Origin: Prochilodus magdalenae
Taxonomy: Eukaryota; Chordata; Actinopteri; Characiformes; Prochilodontidae
Length of the DNA stretch: 64,000 nt
Reading direction: 5' to 3'
Assembly (NCBI GenBank): GCA_024036415.1
Contig: JAMWET010004109.1
Coordinates: forward strand, 159,501-223,500
A model generated the notes under the pieces. The model was given only the letters and a program-made list of their open reading frames with translations. It was not told where the DNA came from and did not search any database. The position numbers and the translations under genes were made by a program. Of this stretch, positions 10,713-21,958 are shown one piece after another (positions within the stretch are counted from its first letter, which is position 1; each line of letters begins with the position of its first letter).

Positions 10713-11985
10713 GACAGTGTTATGTAATCTCTCCTCTGGGCTTTGTGCTTATGGGGTTAGCTGAGCCCATCACCCCCCCCGAGAGCGGGCAGCGCTACTG
10801 CAGGGTTGGAGCAGACCTGTGTGGACACGGGCACAGCGGCCGTATCATGCCACTCTCGCTTCCGCCTTGGGCTCCTGTCCCCTCAGAGGTAGGCGGGCAG
10901 GGTAGGGGAGGGGGGTAAACAGAGCCGCCGTGCCCCTCTCAGCACCGGGAATGGGAGCGAAACAAACTCGATTCCGGGAAAAGCAGCGCTCGGATAGACA
11001 AGCTCTAGTCCCACTCTCATGACACTCATGCCCATGTACCCTGTCTCGGCACTGGGACGAGGGGCAGCGGGCTCCTCGGCTGGCCTCGTTCATGCCTGGC
11101 TAAACCCCTCCTCACCCCACCCCCTCCCCTATCCTCCCCTGCGATAAGGCCGTAGGCAGGTGAGTAGGACACGGGAGCGGTCTCGTCAGCATTCTCCTGC
11201 ACTTAGTGTGTTCAGCCACAGGAAGGAGTGTGGAATGAAGACGGGGCTGGAAAAGGCAAAGGCAAAGGGTGGCTCCTCCAGGTAAGATTTCGATGGCGCG
11301 CAAAGTGTAAAGCAGGAGCTACCAGCACTATAATCACAGACAACTACGAGTAACTCGTGAAGACGATGGTTGTAAACCTCCAGCAGGTGGGCAGGAAGCT
11401 AATGGGTGATAGAGATCTTCCGCGTCATGGGAGGTAACTTCCACCGGTTCTCTGTAGATATGGATGGTTATGGTAGAAACTGTAAATCACAAGCCTGTCA
11501 TGACAGTAGACAAGAGTACTCCGAACTGGTGAGTGTGTGGTGTGTGGTTCAGGAAGTGCCACATTGTGTAGGTCAATGCTGCTGAGTATGTGCTGGGCTG
11601 TGGGGTGGGGTGGGTGATTCTGATTACGAATCATCGTGTGGTTGGAAGTGACCTGCCTCCTCCTGCCAGACGAGAAAGAGACGAGAAGAGATGAACAGGA
11701 AGAGGAGGTGGAGAGCTACAGATAGAGCTAAAGTATGAAGATTAGGATTGTAGAATGTGATGACCAAGAATAGGATATAAGGGTAGGAGAAGAGGCAGAA
11801 AAGGGAAGTAGACAACGAGAAATAGAAGGAGTAGGAGTGGACATACGCTAGACTAACATCATTAATATGACATTAGTGTACTGACATAGTAGGATAATGA
11901 GGAGAGTCAGGATAGGATAGATAGATACGCTAGATAGAGTGTAAAGATAGGATAGATAGCTTAGACATTAAGATAGGATAGATTT
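10713..11985. other. Intron 4 sequence without a recognised feature
   Basis: Relatively GC-rich unique sequence at 10713-11400, then ordinary intron. From about 11880 it grades into scattered 'gataggataga' motifs that precede the GATA block. No exon consistent with contactin was found. Confidence 0.4.
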
Positions 11986-11989
11986 GGGA

Positions 11990-12104
11990 TAAGCATAGAT
12001 AGATAGATAGACAGACAGATAGAGAGACGGATAGATAGACAGATAGACAGATAGACAGATAGAGAGATGGATAGATAGAGATATAGATAGGTAGACATAT
12101 AGAC

Positions 12105-12193
<89 letters not shown>

Positions 12194-12253
12194 GAGACAG
12201 AGAGACAGACAGAGAGAGAGATGGATATAGGCATACAGACAGATTGACAGATT

Positions 12254-12299
<46 letters not shown>

Positions 12300-12316
12300 T
12301 GGATAGATAGACATAC

Positions 12317-12387
<71 letters not shown>

Positions 12388-12424
12388 CAGACAGATAGAC
12401 AGATAAATAGATAGATAGATAGAT

Positions 12425-12467
<43 letters not shown>

Positions 12468-12575
12468 AAGATGGATCAGATACAGACTACAGAGAGTATA
12501 GATAGATTAGATAGCGAATAGACTACGATAGACAGATAGATAGATAGATAGATAGATAGATATATAGATAGATAT

Positions 12576-12615
<40 letters not shown>
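11990..12615. repeat. GATA/GACA compound microsatellite (Bkm-type)
   Basis: Long perfect runs of (GATA)n at about 12100-12190, 12310-12385 and 12530-12615 alternate with (GACA)n runs near 12250-12298 and 12428-12470. The GATA/GACA mixture is the composition of the Bkm satellite first described in snakes. All open frames here are low-complexity (Tyr-Leu-Ser-Ile repeats) and are not genes. Confidence 0.95.
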
Positions 12616-12825
12616 GGGTTAACATGGTTCCTAGGTAGTGCTGTACCGTGTGTGGTGCTACTGTCACTCATTCCACGTCCCCGGAGAGGATGCCTGCGGA
12701 AGCTGAGCTCCGGATGCGCTGCAGCCAAAAGCAATTCGTTCTGATTAAGCCAGCCGCCAGGACCGAGCGGCTATCCCTGACTCAAGCTAAGCTAGCCTAA
12801 TGAGCAGCGCTAACAATCGTCAGCC

Positions 12826-12892
12826 GCACAGAAAGAGAGAGAGAGAGAGGTAGAGAGAGAGGTAGAGAGGTAGAGAGAGAGAGAGAGAGAGA
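12826..12892. repeat. (GA)n microsatellite
   Basis: The sequence is a run of gagaga broken by 'ggtagaga' units. Confidence 0.9.
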
Positions 12893-13235
12893 GCCAGCTG
12901 GGACCACCTCAGCCAGAAGACACCGCACACAGCAGCTCCACATCACAGGAGGACGAGCCGAGGAGATCACTCTGAGACACAAGTAATTACAAAGCTGGGT
13001 CCTCCAAACGAGTCTCTGAAATGAGCTCTCAGAAAGTCTTCCTCCAGCTCGTCCGCCGGACGGCGGGTCACGAAACACCCCTCTATACGGCGTCTCCGGC
13101 GGCTGTCCTCTGTTTGAAGGAGGCCCTGAGTCGGCTATTAACAATGGACGCGCCAAGGTTGCAGCTATTCACGCTAGACGACCATCCCAAAGCCTTAACA
13201 ATAACATAAAGCCAACCACGCAAGCCAGGACGGGC
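12893..13235. other. Unique GC-rich intron segment
   Basis: About 340 bp of non-repetitive, moderately GC-rich sequence between the GA repeat and a Tc1-like fragment. Short frames occur on both strands without recognisable domains. It could be a conserved noncoding element, but that cannot be tested here. Confidence 0.3.
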
Positions 13236-13239
13236 CTCC

Positions 13240-13690
13240 GGTGGTGTCCTCCATGAGTCCTCCTGTTAGTGCAGCACCATTGGCGGACGGCTGCACCACG
13301 CAGGACTACCTGCACACAGACTGTTACCACGACTGTCCTTAACACCACGTACGTCACCGCTAACAAACCCCCCGGACTCACGCACCGCACCATAAGACTG
13401 CAGTGGTGTCGTACCAGACTGTCATGGAGTGACTCAGAATGGCAGCGGGTCATCTTCAGTGACGTCAGTCCCGCTTTAGTCTTGGTGGAGACGACCAACG
13501 AATCCGTGTGTGAGGCAACCGTGGTCACACCGAGAATGAACGGTTTGCTGTCACACATCCAGAAGGCCTGGTGTCCCTCCACCTCCACCCCTACCGCACC
13601 ATCTGCAGGAACTGTGTGAGGATGTTCAAGCTGCATGGGATGGATTATCACAGGACTCCATTAGGAACCTCCACAGTTCTGTGTTGTCGA
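13240..13690 (+). mobile_element. Tc1-like element family B, copy 1 (internally deleted)
   Basis: This copy matches those at 25360-25900 (minus), 29130-29635, 38220-38353 and 61150-61730. It shares 'gtggtgtcctccatgag', 'agaatggcagcgggtcatct' and 'cacctccacccctaccgc'. The frame reading EWQRVIFSD, followed here by a disrupted ES, is the region around the second catalytic Asp of Tc1 transposases. This copy keeps some extra bases near 13345-13405 that the others lack. Confidence 0.75.
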
Positions 13691-13799
13691 GAGTCTGGGA
13701 TGGTGTTTTTTCGGTACTTCCGGTACCGCTGGATAACCCCTGTAGTTCCTAGGGATGGCCGAAACCACTGATTTTCCACAATCCGATACCAAGTGATTT

Positions 13800-14210
13800 T
13801 TGTAAGCCACATTTTCTCACTATATCGCCATTCCTTATTTTAGGAAATTTACTTGAAACCAACCAAATTATCCATCAATATGGTGAGAAAATAAGATTTA
13901 TTCGCAAGTAAAACTTTCGGACAATGTTAAGCTCTTTTTAAGATGATTCAGATTACATCCAGACATTTTACTCATGTTCATTTATTTTTGTAAAACCAAA
14001 TTTTCTCACTATATTGGCCGATAGTTCTGTTCAGTTATTCCAGGCCGATTTCTTTAAACAAGCAAAAGGATCTACCAAAACAGTGAGGAAATTTGGTTTA
14101 ATAAAACAATTAAAAATTAATAAAATTATCTGGAAACAAGACACATAATTAAAATACCAGCTAACAGATTTCTTAAATGGGAATTCTAAAATTTGTCAAC
14201 TAGAAATAAG
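13800..14210. repeat. AT-rich dispersed repeat, family A (two nested copies)
   Basis: Blocks such as 'ccacattttctcactatat', 'atcaatatggtgagaaaata' and 'caaattttctcactatattg' are alternately direct and inverted. The structure is therefore partly palindromic. Related copies lie at 15-265 and 14990-15115. Confidence 0.6.
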
Positions 14211-14429
14211 ATCATACTTGCCAAGATCTTTATTCTGCAGTGTGGGTTATTTACCTTACTGACATCACTTTAGACAAGTAAAAATTATTTTATAAAATAT
14301 GAATAATATGCAGCAGAACGACAAATTAGCTTTGCAGCGCTCAGTCTTAGCTCATCTAAATGTTATCACTCTTTATCATGTCAACCTGGCAATATTACTT
14401 TAAATATTTTAAGTATATTAAATATTAAC

Positions 14430-14486
14430 TTTATTATTATTATTAGTATTATTGTTATTATTATTATTGTTGTTGTTGTTATTAAC

Positions 14487-14557
<71 letters not shown>

Positions 14558-14842
14558 ATTATTATTATTATTATTGATATTATTATTGTTGTTTTGTATT
14601 AATTGTTACTAACTTAGTTAATATTAATGATTTATATTAATTAACTTAATTACAAAGTATTAGTTATTATTAATTATTATATTACTTAAATTATTGATAA
14701 TTATTATTGATCTACACATTTATTACTTTAATGATAATGATACACAACAGGCAAGTGTTATTATTATTTACAACAATTATTATCATGGTTTGCTGTTTTT
14801 TTGTTTGTTGTAATAATAACTTTTTATTATAATAATAATAAA

Positions 14843-14876
<34 letters not shown>

Positions 14877-14880
14877 CTAT
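14430..14880. repeat. (ATT)n/(GTT)n microsatellite region
   Basis: Runs of attatt and gttgtt at 14435-14600 and again near 14815-14875, with AT-rich sequence between. No gene content. Confidence 0.9.
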
Positions 14881-14989
14881 TTTAATATAGCATTGATGTG
14901 GACAAATCCAAGGTTCCATATACCCACTCCAAAAAATGCTAATACTGGTTTTTAATTATTTTTAATTATTTTTAATTATTAAGTCAAAT

Positions 14990-15115
14990 ATTCTCACTTC
15001 AAACAAGCAAAATGATTTACCAATACGGTGAGAAAATCTGGTTCACTAAAATAAAAACTAGCAAAATATCTGTAAATAAGTCACATGACTTAAAATCGAG
15101 CTTATGTGGCACATG
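14990..15115. repeat. AT-rich dispersed repeat, family A, short copy
   Basis: It contains 'aagcaaaatgatttaccaat' then 'acggtgagaaaatctggtt', matching the family copies at 15-265 and 13800-14210. Confidence 0.55.
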
Positions 15116-16510
15116 TGAAAAAAAAGAAACAAAAATGTTCTTTTCCAGTTTAATACTGTTGTTAAAGAGTTTCTTTCTATACATGATCTGTTACTGGGTT
15201 TTCTATTGGTTGTGTCTATGTGATCGATGTGCGAATGGTTCGGACTGAGCGAGGGGACCGGTATAGCGCGCGCTGGGCTTGCATCACTCATAGAGTAATG
15301 CAGCTGTGAGCAGTACTCAGCGTCGTGTTTGCGTCTGCAGTTATCCTGTATCCTTCCCTCTCTCAGGGGCGTAACACTTAAAGCTCTCTTAAAATAAGAC
15401 ATCTGTGTATCAGCCAGGTATGAGGCACTGCGTAGACGATTTCATGGCCAGTGTTTTGCAGAGCAAACATGGAGCATAGCTTTCATCAGCAGTCTCTGAG
15501 ATGGAATTCCAGTGGCTGGTTATTTAAATTGAGATACTGATTAGCCATATCTGTGAATTTCGAGGACCAGCTCCAGCCCATGACCACCGCCATGCCACGC
15601 CCCCCGGAAAGCCTCTCATCCACGGCCTTCTGCGAGGCTTTGAGCACCCGGAGTCCCACATTTCTCTCATCCCAACTTTTACAGCACTTTGCTTTGAGCT
15701 GGAAAGTTGTCTTCCGGCTAAGAATGCAAAGTAGCCGGCGACGATGCGTCCAACGAAGCGTCCTCGGCTGCATTCTAAACATGATAAACGCGCTATCGAT
15801 TGCTCGCTCGGAGCAGGGAATGCATTCTGCTGAGAAATATATTGCTTTCCAATTGGCTTGAGACTCCAATCCGGGGAGTACATTTCCATTTGCCAGCAGA
15901 TTTGAGTCTAATTGAAAACAAAATGATTCAAATGAAACAATAAATAGAGGCCAGGCAGGTGAGGAGGGCGAGGGCTTCATTTGCAGAAATCCATTCCAAT
16001 GAGTTTCTGTGGGTGGTCTGCGGCTTGCCGGTGCAAAATCGCCGAAGAAACATAATTACCTTTCCAAAAGCTTCGCAGACCAGTGGCTACACGACTGACA
16101 GCACAGTTCACCTCCCACCATCCTGGTTGGTCTAGCGCAAGCTTTTCCGAGGGAGAGAATGGGAAGGTGTCGGGATTTTCCGACTCCAAACTGAGTTCCC
16201 TGAGTTTCCTGTCCTCTAACTAGACACATGATTAATCACAGATTAATTATCCCTGCAAAGCTTAATTGCTGGCATATGAAACAAATCCCACGTCTTCTCA
16301 TTCCTGACGTCTCATCTGTTGCCGTAATTGTCGCGATCTCGGAATGAGATGAATGTCTCGCCCTGATAGTCCTTCTTTCACTGCAGCTCCTCTTTAATTA
16401 CCAAAGCCTGAACAACGCTGGCGGTTTCGGAGCTGCGTCAGCTGCCCAGTGAGACGCCGAACATGTGAACAGCTGGGACTCTGACCGGTGGCTCGATTAT
16501 GCCCGGCTAA
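15116..16510. other. Largely unique intron 4 sequence, possible conserved noncoding DNA
   Basis: About 1.4 kb without tandem or interspersed repeats that I recognise. Around 16200-16290 it has AT-rich homeodomain-like sequence ('gattaatcacagattaatta'). Opposing open frames near 15490-15980 show no domain. In this repeat-rich intron an undisturbed stretch this long suggests constraint, which is inference only. Confidence 0.35.
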
Positions 16511-16526
16511 CATTCCTTTTAACCAC

Positions 16527-17150
16527 AGAGGGTGGTGGATCATAGTCAGCACTGCAGTGACACTGACATGGTGGTGGTGTGTTAGTGTGTGTGGTGCTGG
16601 TGTGAGTGGATCAGACACAGCAGTGCTGCTGGAGTGTTGAGACACTGTGTCCACTCACTGTCCACTCTATTAGACACTCCTACCTTGCTGGTCCACCTTG
16701 TAGATGGACAGTCAGAGACGATAGCGCATCTGCTGCTGCACAGTGCTGTGCTGGTCATCCTCTAGTCCTTCATCAGTGGACACAGGACGCTGCCCCACAG
16801 GACGCTGCCCCACAGGACGCAGCCCACAGGACGCTGCCCACAGGACGCTGCCCACAGGACAGATTGGCTGGATAGTGTTGGTTGGTGTCCAGCAGTGACA
16901 CTGAGGTGTCCAGCAGCACTGCTGTGTCCGATCCACTCACACCAGCACAATACACACTAACACACCACCACCACGTCAGTGTCACTGCGGTGCTGAGAAT
17001 GATCCACCACCCACATCATACCTGCTCTGTGGGGGTCCTGTGGGGGTCCTGACCATTGAAGAACAGGGTAATACAGTATACAGAGAAACAGATGGACTAC
17101 AGTCTGGACCTGTACACCTACAGAGTGTCCTGTATGGTGGTTTCAGTGTT
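16527..17150. mobile_element. Palindromic nonautonomous element, family P, copy 1
   Basis: Inverted arms at 16531-16632 and 16910-17011 pair in perfect register (coordinates sum to 33542), with 'gtggtggtgtgttagtgtgtg' opposite its complement near 16960. The middle holds GC-rich 'acaggacgctgcccc' units repeated five times at about 16787-16860. The right flank continues with 'ctgtgggggtcctgaccatt' and 'gatggactacagtctggacc', shared with copies at 23739, 31590, 42586 and 47500. I recognise it as a widespread fish repeat but cannot assign a superfamily. Confidence 0.75.
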
Positions 17151-17221
17151 ATGGTTGATTGATGTAACATTGGTATGAATGGGCGGAGCTAAACTATTGC
17201 AGGCTAACTACTGTAGGTGGA

Positions 17222-17292
17222 CATATGTATGTATGTATGTATGTATGTATGTGTGTATGTGTGTGTATGTATATGTGTTTGTGTATGTATAT
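17222..17292. repeat. (ATGT)n microsatellite, left part
   Basis: A run of tatgtatgtatg with gtgt variants. The same repeat resumes at 17826-17872 on the other side of a transposon. Confidence 0.9.
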
Positions 17293-17293
17293 A

Positions 17294-17824
17294 CAGGGGT
17301 TGGACAATGAAACTGAAACACCTGTCATTTTAGTGTGGGAGGTCTCATGGCTAAATTGGACCAGCCTGGTGGCCAATCTTCATTAATTGCACATTGCACC
17401 AGTAAGAGCAGAGTGTGGAGGTTCAGTTAGCAGGTAGGAGCACAGTTCTGCTCAAAATACTGCAATGCACACAGCATTATGGGACATACCAGAGTTCAAA
17501 AGAGGACACGTTGTTGGTGCACGTCTTGCTGGTGCATCTGTGACCAAGACAGCAAGTCTTTGTGATGTATCAAGAGCCACGGTATCCAGGGTAATGTCAG
17601 CATACCACCAAGAAGGACGAACCTCCACCAGCATCACGTAGTGACCTGGCCACTATCCTGCAAGAAGAATGGCTTAAACTCCCTCTGACCACTGTGCAGG
17701 ACGCAGTATATGTCATTCCCAAGACCAACTGACGCTGTATTGGCCGCAAAAGGAGGCCCTACACCATACTAATAAATGACTGTGGTCTAAAACCAAGTGT
17801 TTCAGTTTCATTGTCCAACCCCTG
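17294..17824. mobile_element. 531-bp Tc1-like nonautonomous element with intact 28-bp TIRs
   Basis: The left end, starting 'caggggttggacaatgaaac', and the right end are perfect inverted repeats over 28 bp (17294-17321 and 17797-17824). They are flanked by TA dinucleotides (17292-17293 and 17825-17826), the target duplication of Tc1/mariner elements. The interior is too short for a complete transposase and only fragments of one seem present. The element splits an ATGT microsatellite. Confidence 0.9.
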
Positions 17825-17872
17825 TATATATGTATGTATGTATGCATGTATGTATGTATGTATGTATGTATG
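17825..17872. repeat. (ATGT)n microsatellite, right part
   Basis: Continuation of the 17222-17292 microsatellite beyond the inserted element. Confidence 0.9.
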
Positions 17873-18645
17873 ACATATGAACATGAGGACTGAACCGCAG
17901 AGGTGGAATCGGGTTAATGTTGTCTGCTTAATGTTCACTTAACATTTACAGTGCTCAGTTTGGTGTCAAATTAAAGTTAAGATCAATCAATAAGCCATAA
18001 TGATCATGAGCGAAACAGGGAATCAGATTGACTGGTAATCTAACCACACTGCTTTCTCTTCATGGTAGGGGGAGATGAAAGATGCCTGGTCATTTTATTG
18101 TGCCTAACATCAATAACATTATTAGTATTTCATTAAAATATGCTAATTATTATTCAAAAACTATTAGCTGAAAGAGAAAGAGTGAAATGAGCTGTATTTG
18201 AGCAGGAACGTGAATAAATGAGGTACAAAATCTCAAGTGTCGGTTTGGCTGAAGTTCCGCCCCTGCGGTGCTTCCTCCACCTGAACGTCTTGTCAGATGT
18301 GAGAAATTCCAGAGCTATGATTATCTAAGTGGTAGTCTCCGTCTTCACGACGCTAAGATAATACCTCTATTAGCTTCCTGAGGCTGCACTGCCTTTTAGT
18401 GCATCTGTAATTTCTTCTTACTGGTGGGAACTAGCTGCACCTGCTACCTGTGTAAAATGAACATCATCCTGGAACAGGAGGCGGTTTGTGGGAGACGTGT
18501 CATCTCTGTACAAGGACAGCAGGTTCGTTCTCCTGCATCCTTCAGTACAGAGCGTGCAGCAGGCACGACTCAAATACAAGCATACTCAAAACTAGAAAAG
18601 TGCTTCTCCTCCAGAAACTGCTGAGTGATCGCCCCGCTCAAGCTT
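17873..18645. other. Intron 4 sequence without a recognised feature
   Basis: Ordinary unique intron sequence. I see no exon, RNA or repeat that I can name. Confidence 0.4.
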
Positions 18646-18647
18646 TT

Positions 18648-18835
18648 TGTTAGCCAGTTGCTCATGTGTTGCTAAAAATGAATGGGAGTCTATGGGAGGA
18701 ATGAGGAATGAATAAACAACACATAGCGGAGTGTGGGTCAGTATGGCTGTGGATTAGTGGCACCATTCACACCCAGACCAAACATTCTGGAGTTGGAATG
18801 GTGGTGATATCTCAAAAACCGAGGGACGGGTTAGA
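18648..18835 (+). repeat. Dispersed repeat family C with purine tail, copy 1
   Basis: It contains 'gaatgaataaacaacacata', 'gtgtgggtcagtatggctg' and 'caccattcacacccagacca', then passes directly into GAA repeats. It matches 20862-21095, lacking about 45 bp of that copy. Related units occur at 30905-31580 and around 48450-49335. Confidence 0.75.
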
Positions 18836-19675
18836 TGAAGAAGAAGAAGAAGAAGAAGAAAAAGAAGAAGAAGAAAAAGAAGAAGAAGGGGAAGTAGAAG
18901 AGGAGGAAGAGGAAGCATAAAGAGAAGTAAAAGAAGAAGAAGGGGAAGTAGAAGAGGAGGAAGAGGAAGCAAGAAGAGAAGTAAAAGAGGAAGAGGAAGA
19001 AGAAGAACAGCAAGAAAAAAAGAGGAGAAGAGGAAACAGAAACAGAAAAAGAAAAAGAAGATAAAGAAGAAGAAGAAGAAGTAGAAAAGGAAGAAAAAGA
19101 TGAGTAAGAAGTAAAAAAATGAAGATGGGAGGTAGATGAGGAAGAAGAACAGGAAGAAAAATAAGGAAGAGAAGAAGAGGAGGAAGAAGAGGAAGCAGAA
19201 GAAGAATAGGAAGGAAAAGAAGGAGAAGTAGAAGAGGAGGAAGAGGAAGCAGAAGAAGCAAAAAGAGAAGAGGTATAAGAGGAAGAGGAAGAAGAACAGG
19301 AAGAAAAAGAGGGAGAAGAGGAAACAGAAGAAGAAGAAGAACAGGAAGGAAAATAAGGAGGAGAGGAAGAGGAGGAAGAAGAGGAAGCAAAAGAAAAACA
19401 AAAAGAAGGAGAAGAAGAAAAAAAAGAAGAAGGAGGAGGAAAAGGGGAGGAAAGGCAGCAGAAGAAGAATAAAAGGAAATAGTAGAGGAGGAAGAAGGAG
19501 AAGAAGAGGAAGCAGAAGAAGAACAAGAAGTAGAGGAAGAAGAAAAGTAAGGAGGAGGAAAAGAGGAGGAATAGGAAGCAGAAGAAGAACAAGAAGGTGG
19601 AGGAGGAGATGAAGAACAAGAACAAGAAAAATAAGTAAAAGAGGAAAAAGAAGGAGAAAAAAAGATGGAGGAAAA
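18836..19675. repeat. Polypurine tract 2 (GAA/GGA on the plus strand)
   Basis: About 840 bp of nearly pure A/G sequence begins as 'gaagaagaagaagaag' at the end of a family C repeat. Long Phe/Leu/Ser-rich frames on the minus strand are artefacts. Confidence 0.95.
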
Positions 19676-20040
19676 GCATCACACCCCCAACAGCAGCCTG
19701 TAAGTAGCAGCCATGCTGTGTGATTGTATCCGTGTGTGGCGGTTGGAGCAGATCATCTTAAACTGAGAGCTCCATAGTGAGGATCAGCTTTAATCTACTG
19801 TGTGTTGGTGTCCAGATGGAGCCAGTAGCTAGTACAGCTAACGTTAGCTACTAGCATTAGCTCCTAGTAACTCGCGTAGCTAACTAAACACTACGAGGGT
19901 GGAGCTTATTTACACAGACGCTCATTTTATTATTATTATTATTTCCACATGGTGCCTTTTTGTAATCACTGCAGGGTGGTGTGTCGCTGTGAACCAGCCA
20001 ATCAGAGCAGAGCTCATTTGCAGCTGAAGCCCGGTCTTAC
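19676..20040. other. Start of intron 4 (donor side of coding exon 4)
   Basis: Unique sequence between the purine tract and the exon at 20041-20136. The donor GT is at 20040-20039 on the minus strand. A short ATT run lies at about 19926-19942. Confidence 0.5.
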
Positions 20041-20136
20041 CTCCGGAATGCAAAGGGGTTCCACACAGCAGTACGACGCCCTGGCCTTCCCGCACGTTCA
20101 CCGCACTCCTGGGCTGCGTTTTGAAGTTGTCTAGAT
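20041..20136 (-). CDS. cntn3: Contactin-3-like coding exon 4 (first half of Ig2)
   Basis: The acceptor is 'ttgttttgcag' and the donor is 'ccggag|gtaaga'. The 96-bp exon completes a Tyr codon to give Q-F-A-Y-L-D-N-F-K-T, then encodes [18 protein letters not shown] with the first Ig2 cysteine (C147), ending TPLHSG in phase 1. [12 protein letters not shown] is the segment that, from memory, contactins 3 and 5 share. The YLDNFKT start is closer to contactins 3 and 4, which favours the cntn3/cntn4 side. The usual PPPHSG is TPLHSG here. The exon covers residues about 123-155 and joins in frame to the next exon about 10.6 kb away. Confidence 0.95.
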
Positions 20137-20860
20137 CTGCAAAACAATAAACACAACCCCACACATCAGATGCTGTAATAGGCAGATACCAAACACACTG
20201 CACACCAAGCACCGTCATTCGGAAAGCATCGGCGGTGACGGCGGTAATGTCAGACCGGCGTCGCCGGGTCCACTCTCCAGTGAGTCACCCTCCATCTGCA
20301 GCTGATTGCTGCTTTTGTAATGTGAAATGGACTTCAGCGTACGGTGGGCGTGCCTGAACGCAGCCTGCCGTGCCGACCGCAGGATTAACTCTTGAAGGAA
20401 AGCGGAAGCGAGGGACGGATAAAGCTGAGGGCGGGATGAAGGGAGCGGATGCAGAGAACAGCGACGCCGGAGAGACACACCAGCATTATTATCAAATAAG
20501 CCCTAATCTCCACTCTCAGAGAGCTTTATCCTGCCTGTCAACGAGGTTCCGCACTCTTCTCCACCTTCATATTAGCAAGACGAGAGAGCTGGCAGTCCGG
20601 GTAGGCGGATACGGGATAAAGTACAAGAGTTAGACCGTGAGACGTTTTCACAGCGCTGTACCAGATTCAGCCTTTACTTCTCTTTATTTTCAGTCCATAT
20701 GACTTTCATATAGGAGCTATTCATTTCTCAGGATTACTTTATTAGGAGATTAGATATCAGATAATCCATGTGCATTGGGAATAGGGAAAGAAAACAGGGC
20801 TTCCCAAAACTGAAATTCCAAATCCATCTAGACCACGCACTTCAACAGAGTCTTATCCTA
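20137..20860. other. Intron 3 near the acceptor of coding exon 4
   Basis: Unique, partly GC-rich intron sequence. No domain-bearing frame or repeat was recognised. Confidence 0.4.
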
Positions 20861-20861
20861 A

Positions 20862-21095
20862 GCTTGTTGTGAGCCAGTTTCTGAGGTCTTGCTAAAAATG
20901 AGTATGAGTCTATGGGAGAACGAGGGATGAATAAACAACACATAGAGGAGTGTGGGTCAGTATGTCTGTAGATTAGATTTTGGGGATCCGCCCTGAGTGA
21001 ATACATGCAGTTTGGTGGCACCATTCCCAACCAGACCAAACATGTTGGACTTGGAATAGTGGTGATAGTTTGAAAACTGTGGGAGGAGTTAGCCA
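20862..21095 (+). repeat. Dispersed repeat family C with purine tail, copy 2
   Basis: It contains 'gatgaataaacaacacatag', 'ggggatccgccctgagtgaa' and 'gttggacttggaatagtggt', then enters GAA repeats. It is a longer version of the copy at 18648-18835. Confidence 0.75.
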
Positions 21096-21958
21096 CCAGA
21101 AAGAAGAAGAAGAAGGAGAAGAAGAAGAAGAAGAAGAAGAAGAAGAAAAGAAGGAGAAAGAAGAAGAAAGAGCAGAAGCAGAAAAGGAGGAAGAAGAAGA
21201 AGAAAGAGAAGAGGAAGAAGAAGAAGAGGAAAAAGAAAAAGACAAAGAAAGAAGAAGAAAAAGAGAAGAACAAGAACAAGAATAGATGAAGAAAGAGAAG
21301 AAAATGAGGAAAAAGAAAGAGAAGGAGAAGAAGAACAGAAAAGAAGAAGAAGAAGAAGAAAGAGAAGAAGAAGGAGAAGTAGAAGAAGAAGGAGAAGAAG
21401 GAGAAGATGAAGTAGAGGAAGGAGAAGAAGAAAAGGGGGAAGTAAGGAGAAGAAAAGAAAAGAAGAAGAAGAAAGAAGAAGAAGAAGAAGGAGAAGATGA
21501 CAAAGAAGAAGAAAAGGGGGAAGTAAGGAGAAGAAAAGAAAAGAAGAAGAAAAAAGAAGAAGATGAAGAAAGAGAAGAAGAAGAAGAAGAAAAGGGGGAG
21601 TAAGGAGAAGAAAATAAAAGAAAAGAAGAAGAAAGGGGGGAAGTAAGGAGAAGAAAAGAAAAGAAGAAGAAAAAAGAAGAAGATGAAGAAAGAGAAGAAG
21701 AAGAAGAAGAAAAGGGGGAGTAAGGAGAAGAAAAGAAAAGAAAAGAAGAAGAAAGGGGGGAAGTAAGGAGAAGAAAAGAAAAGAAGAAGAAAGAAGAAGA
21801 AGATGAAAGAGAAGAAGAAGAAGATGAGGGAGAAGAAGAAGAAGAAGAAGATGAAAGAGAAGAAGAAGAGGGAGAAGAAGAAGAAGAAGAAGAAGAAGAA
21901 GAAGAAGAGGGAGAAGAAGAAGAAGATGAAAGAGAAGAAGAAGAGGGAGAAGAAGAGT
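21096..21958. repeat. Polypurine tract 3 (GAA-dominant on the plus strand)
   Basis: About 860 bp of almost uninterrupted A/G. A block with 'gaaaagggggaagtaaggag' repeats at about 21433, 21513, 21633 and 21753 and marks internal duplications. Glu/Lys-rich frames on the plus strand and Phe/Ser-rich frames on the minus strand are compositional artefacts. Confidence 0.95.

Noticed and set aside
11961..12734. Minus-strand frames made of repeated Tyr-Leu-Ser-Ile
   Set aside because: They are translations of the GATA/GACA microsatellite.
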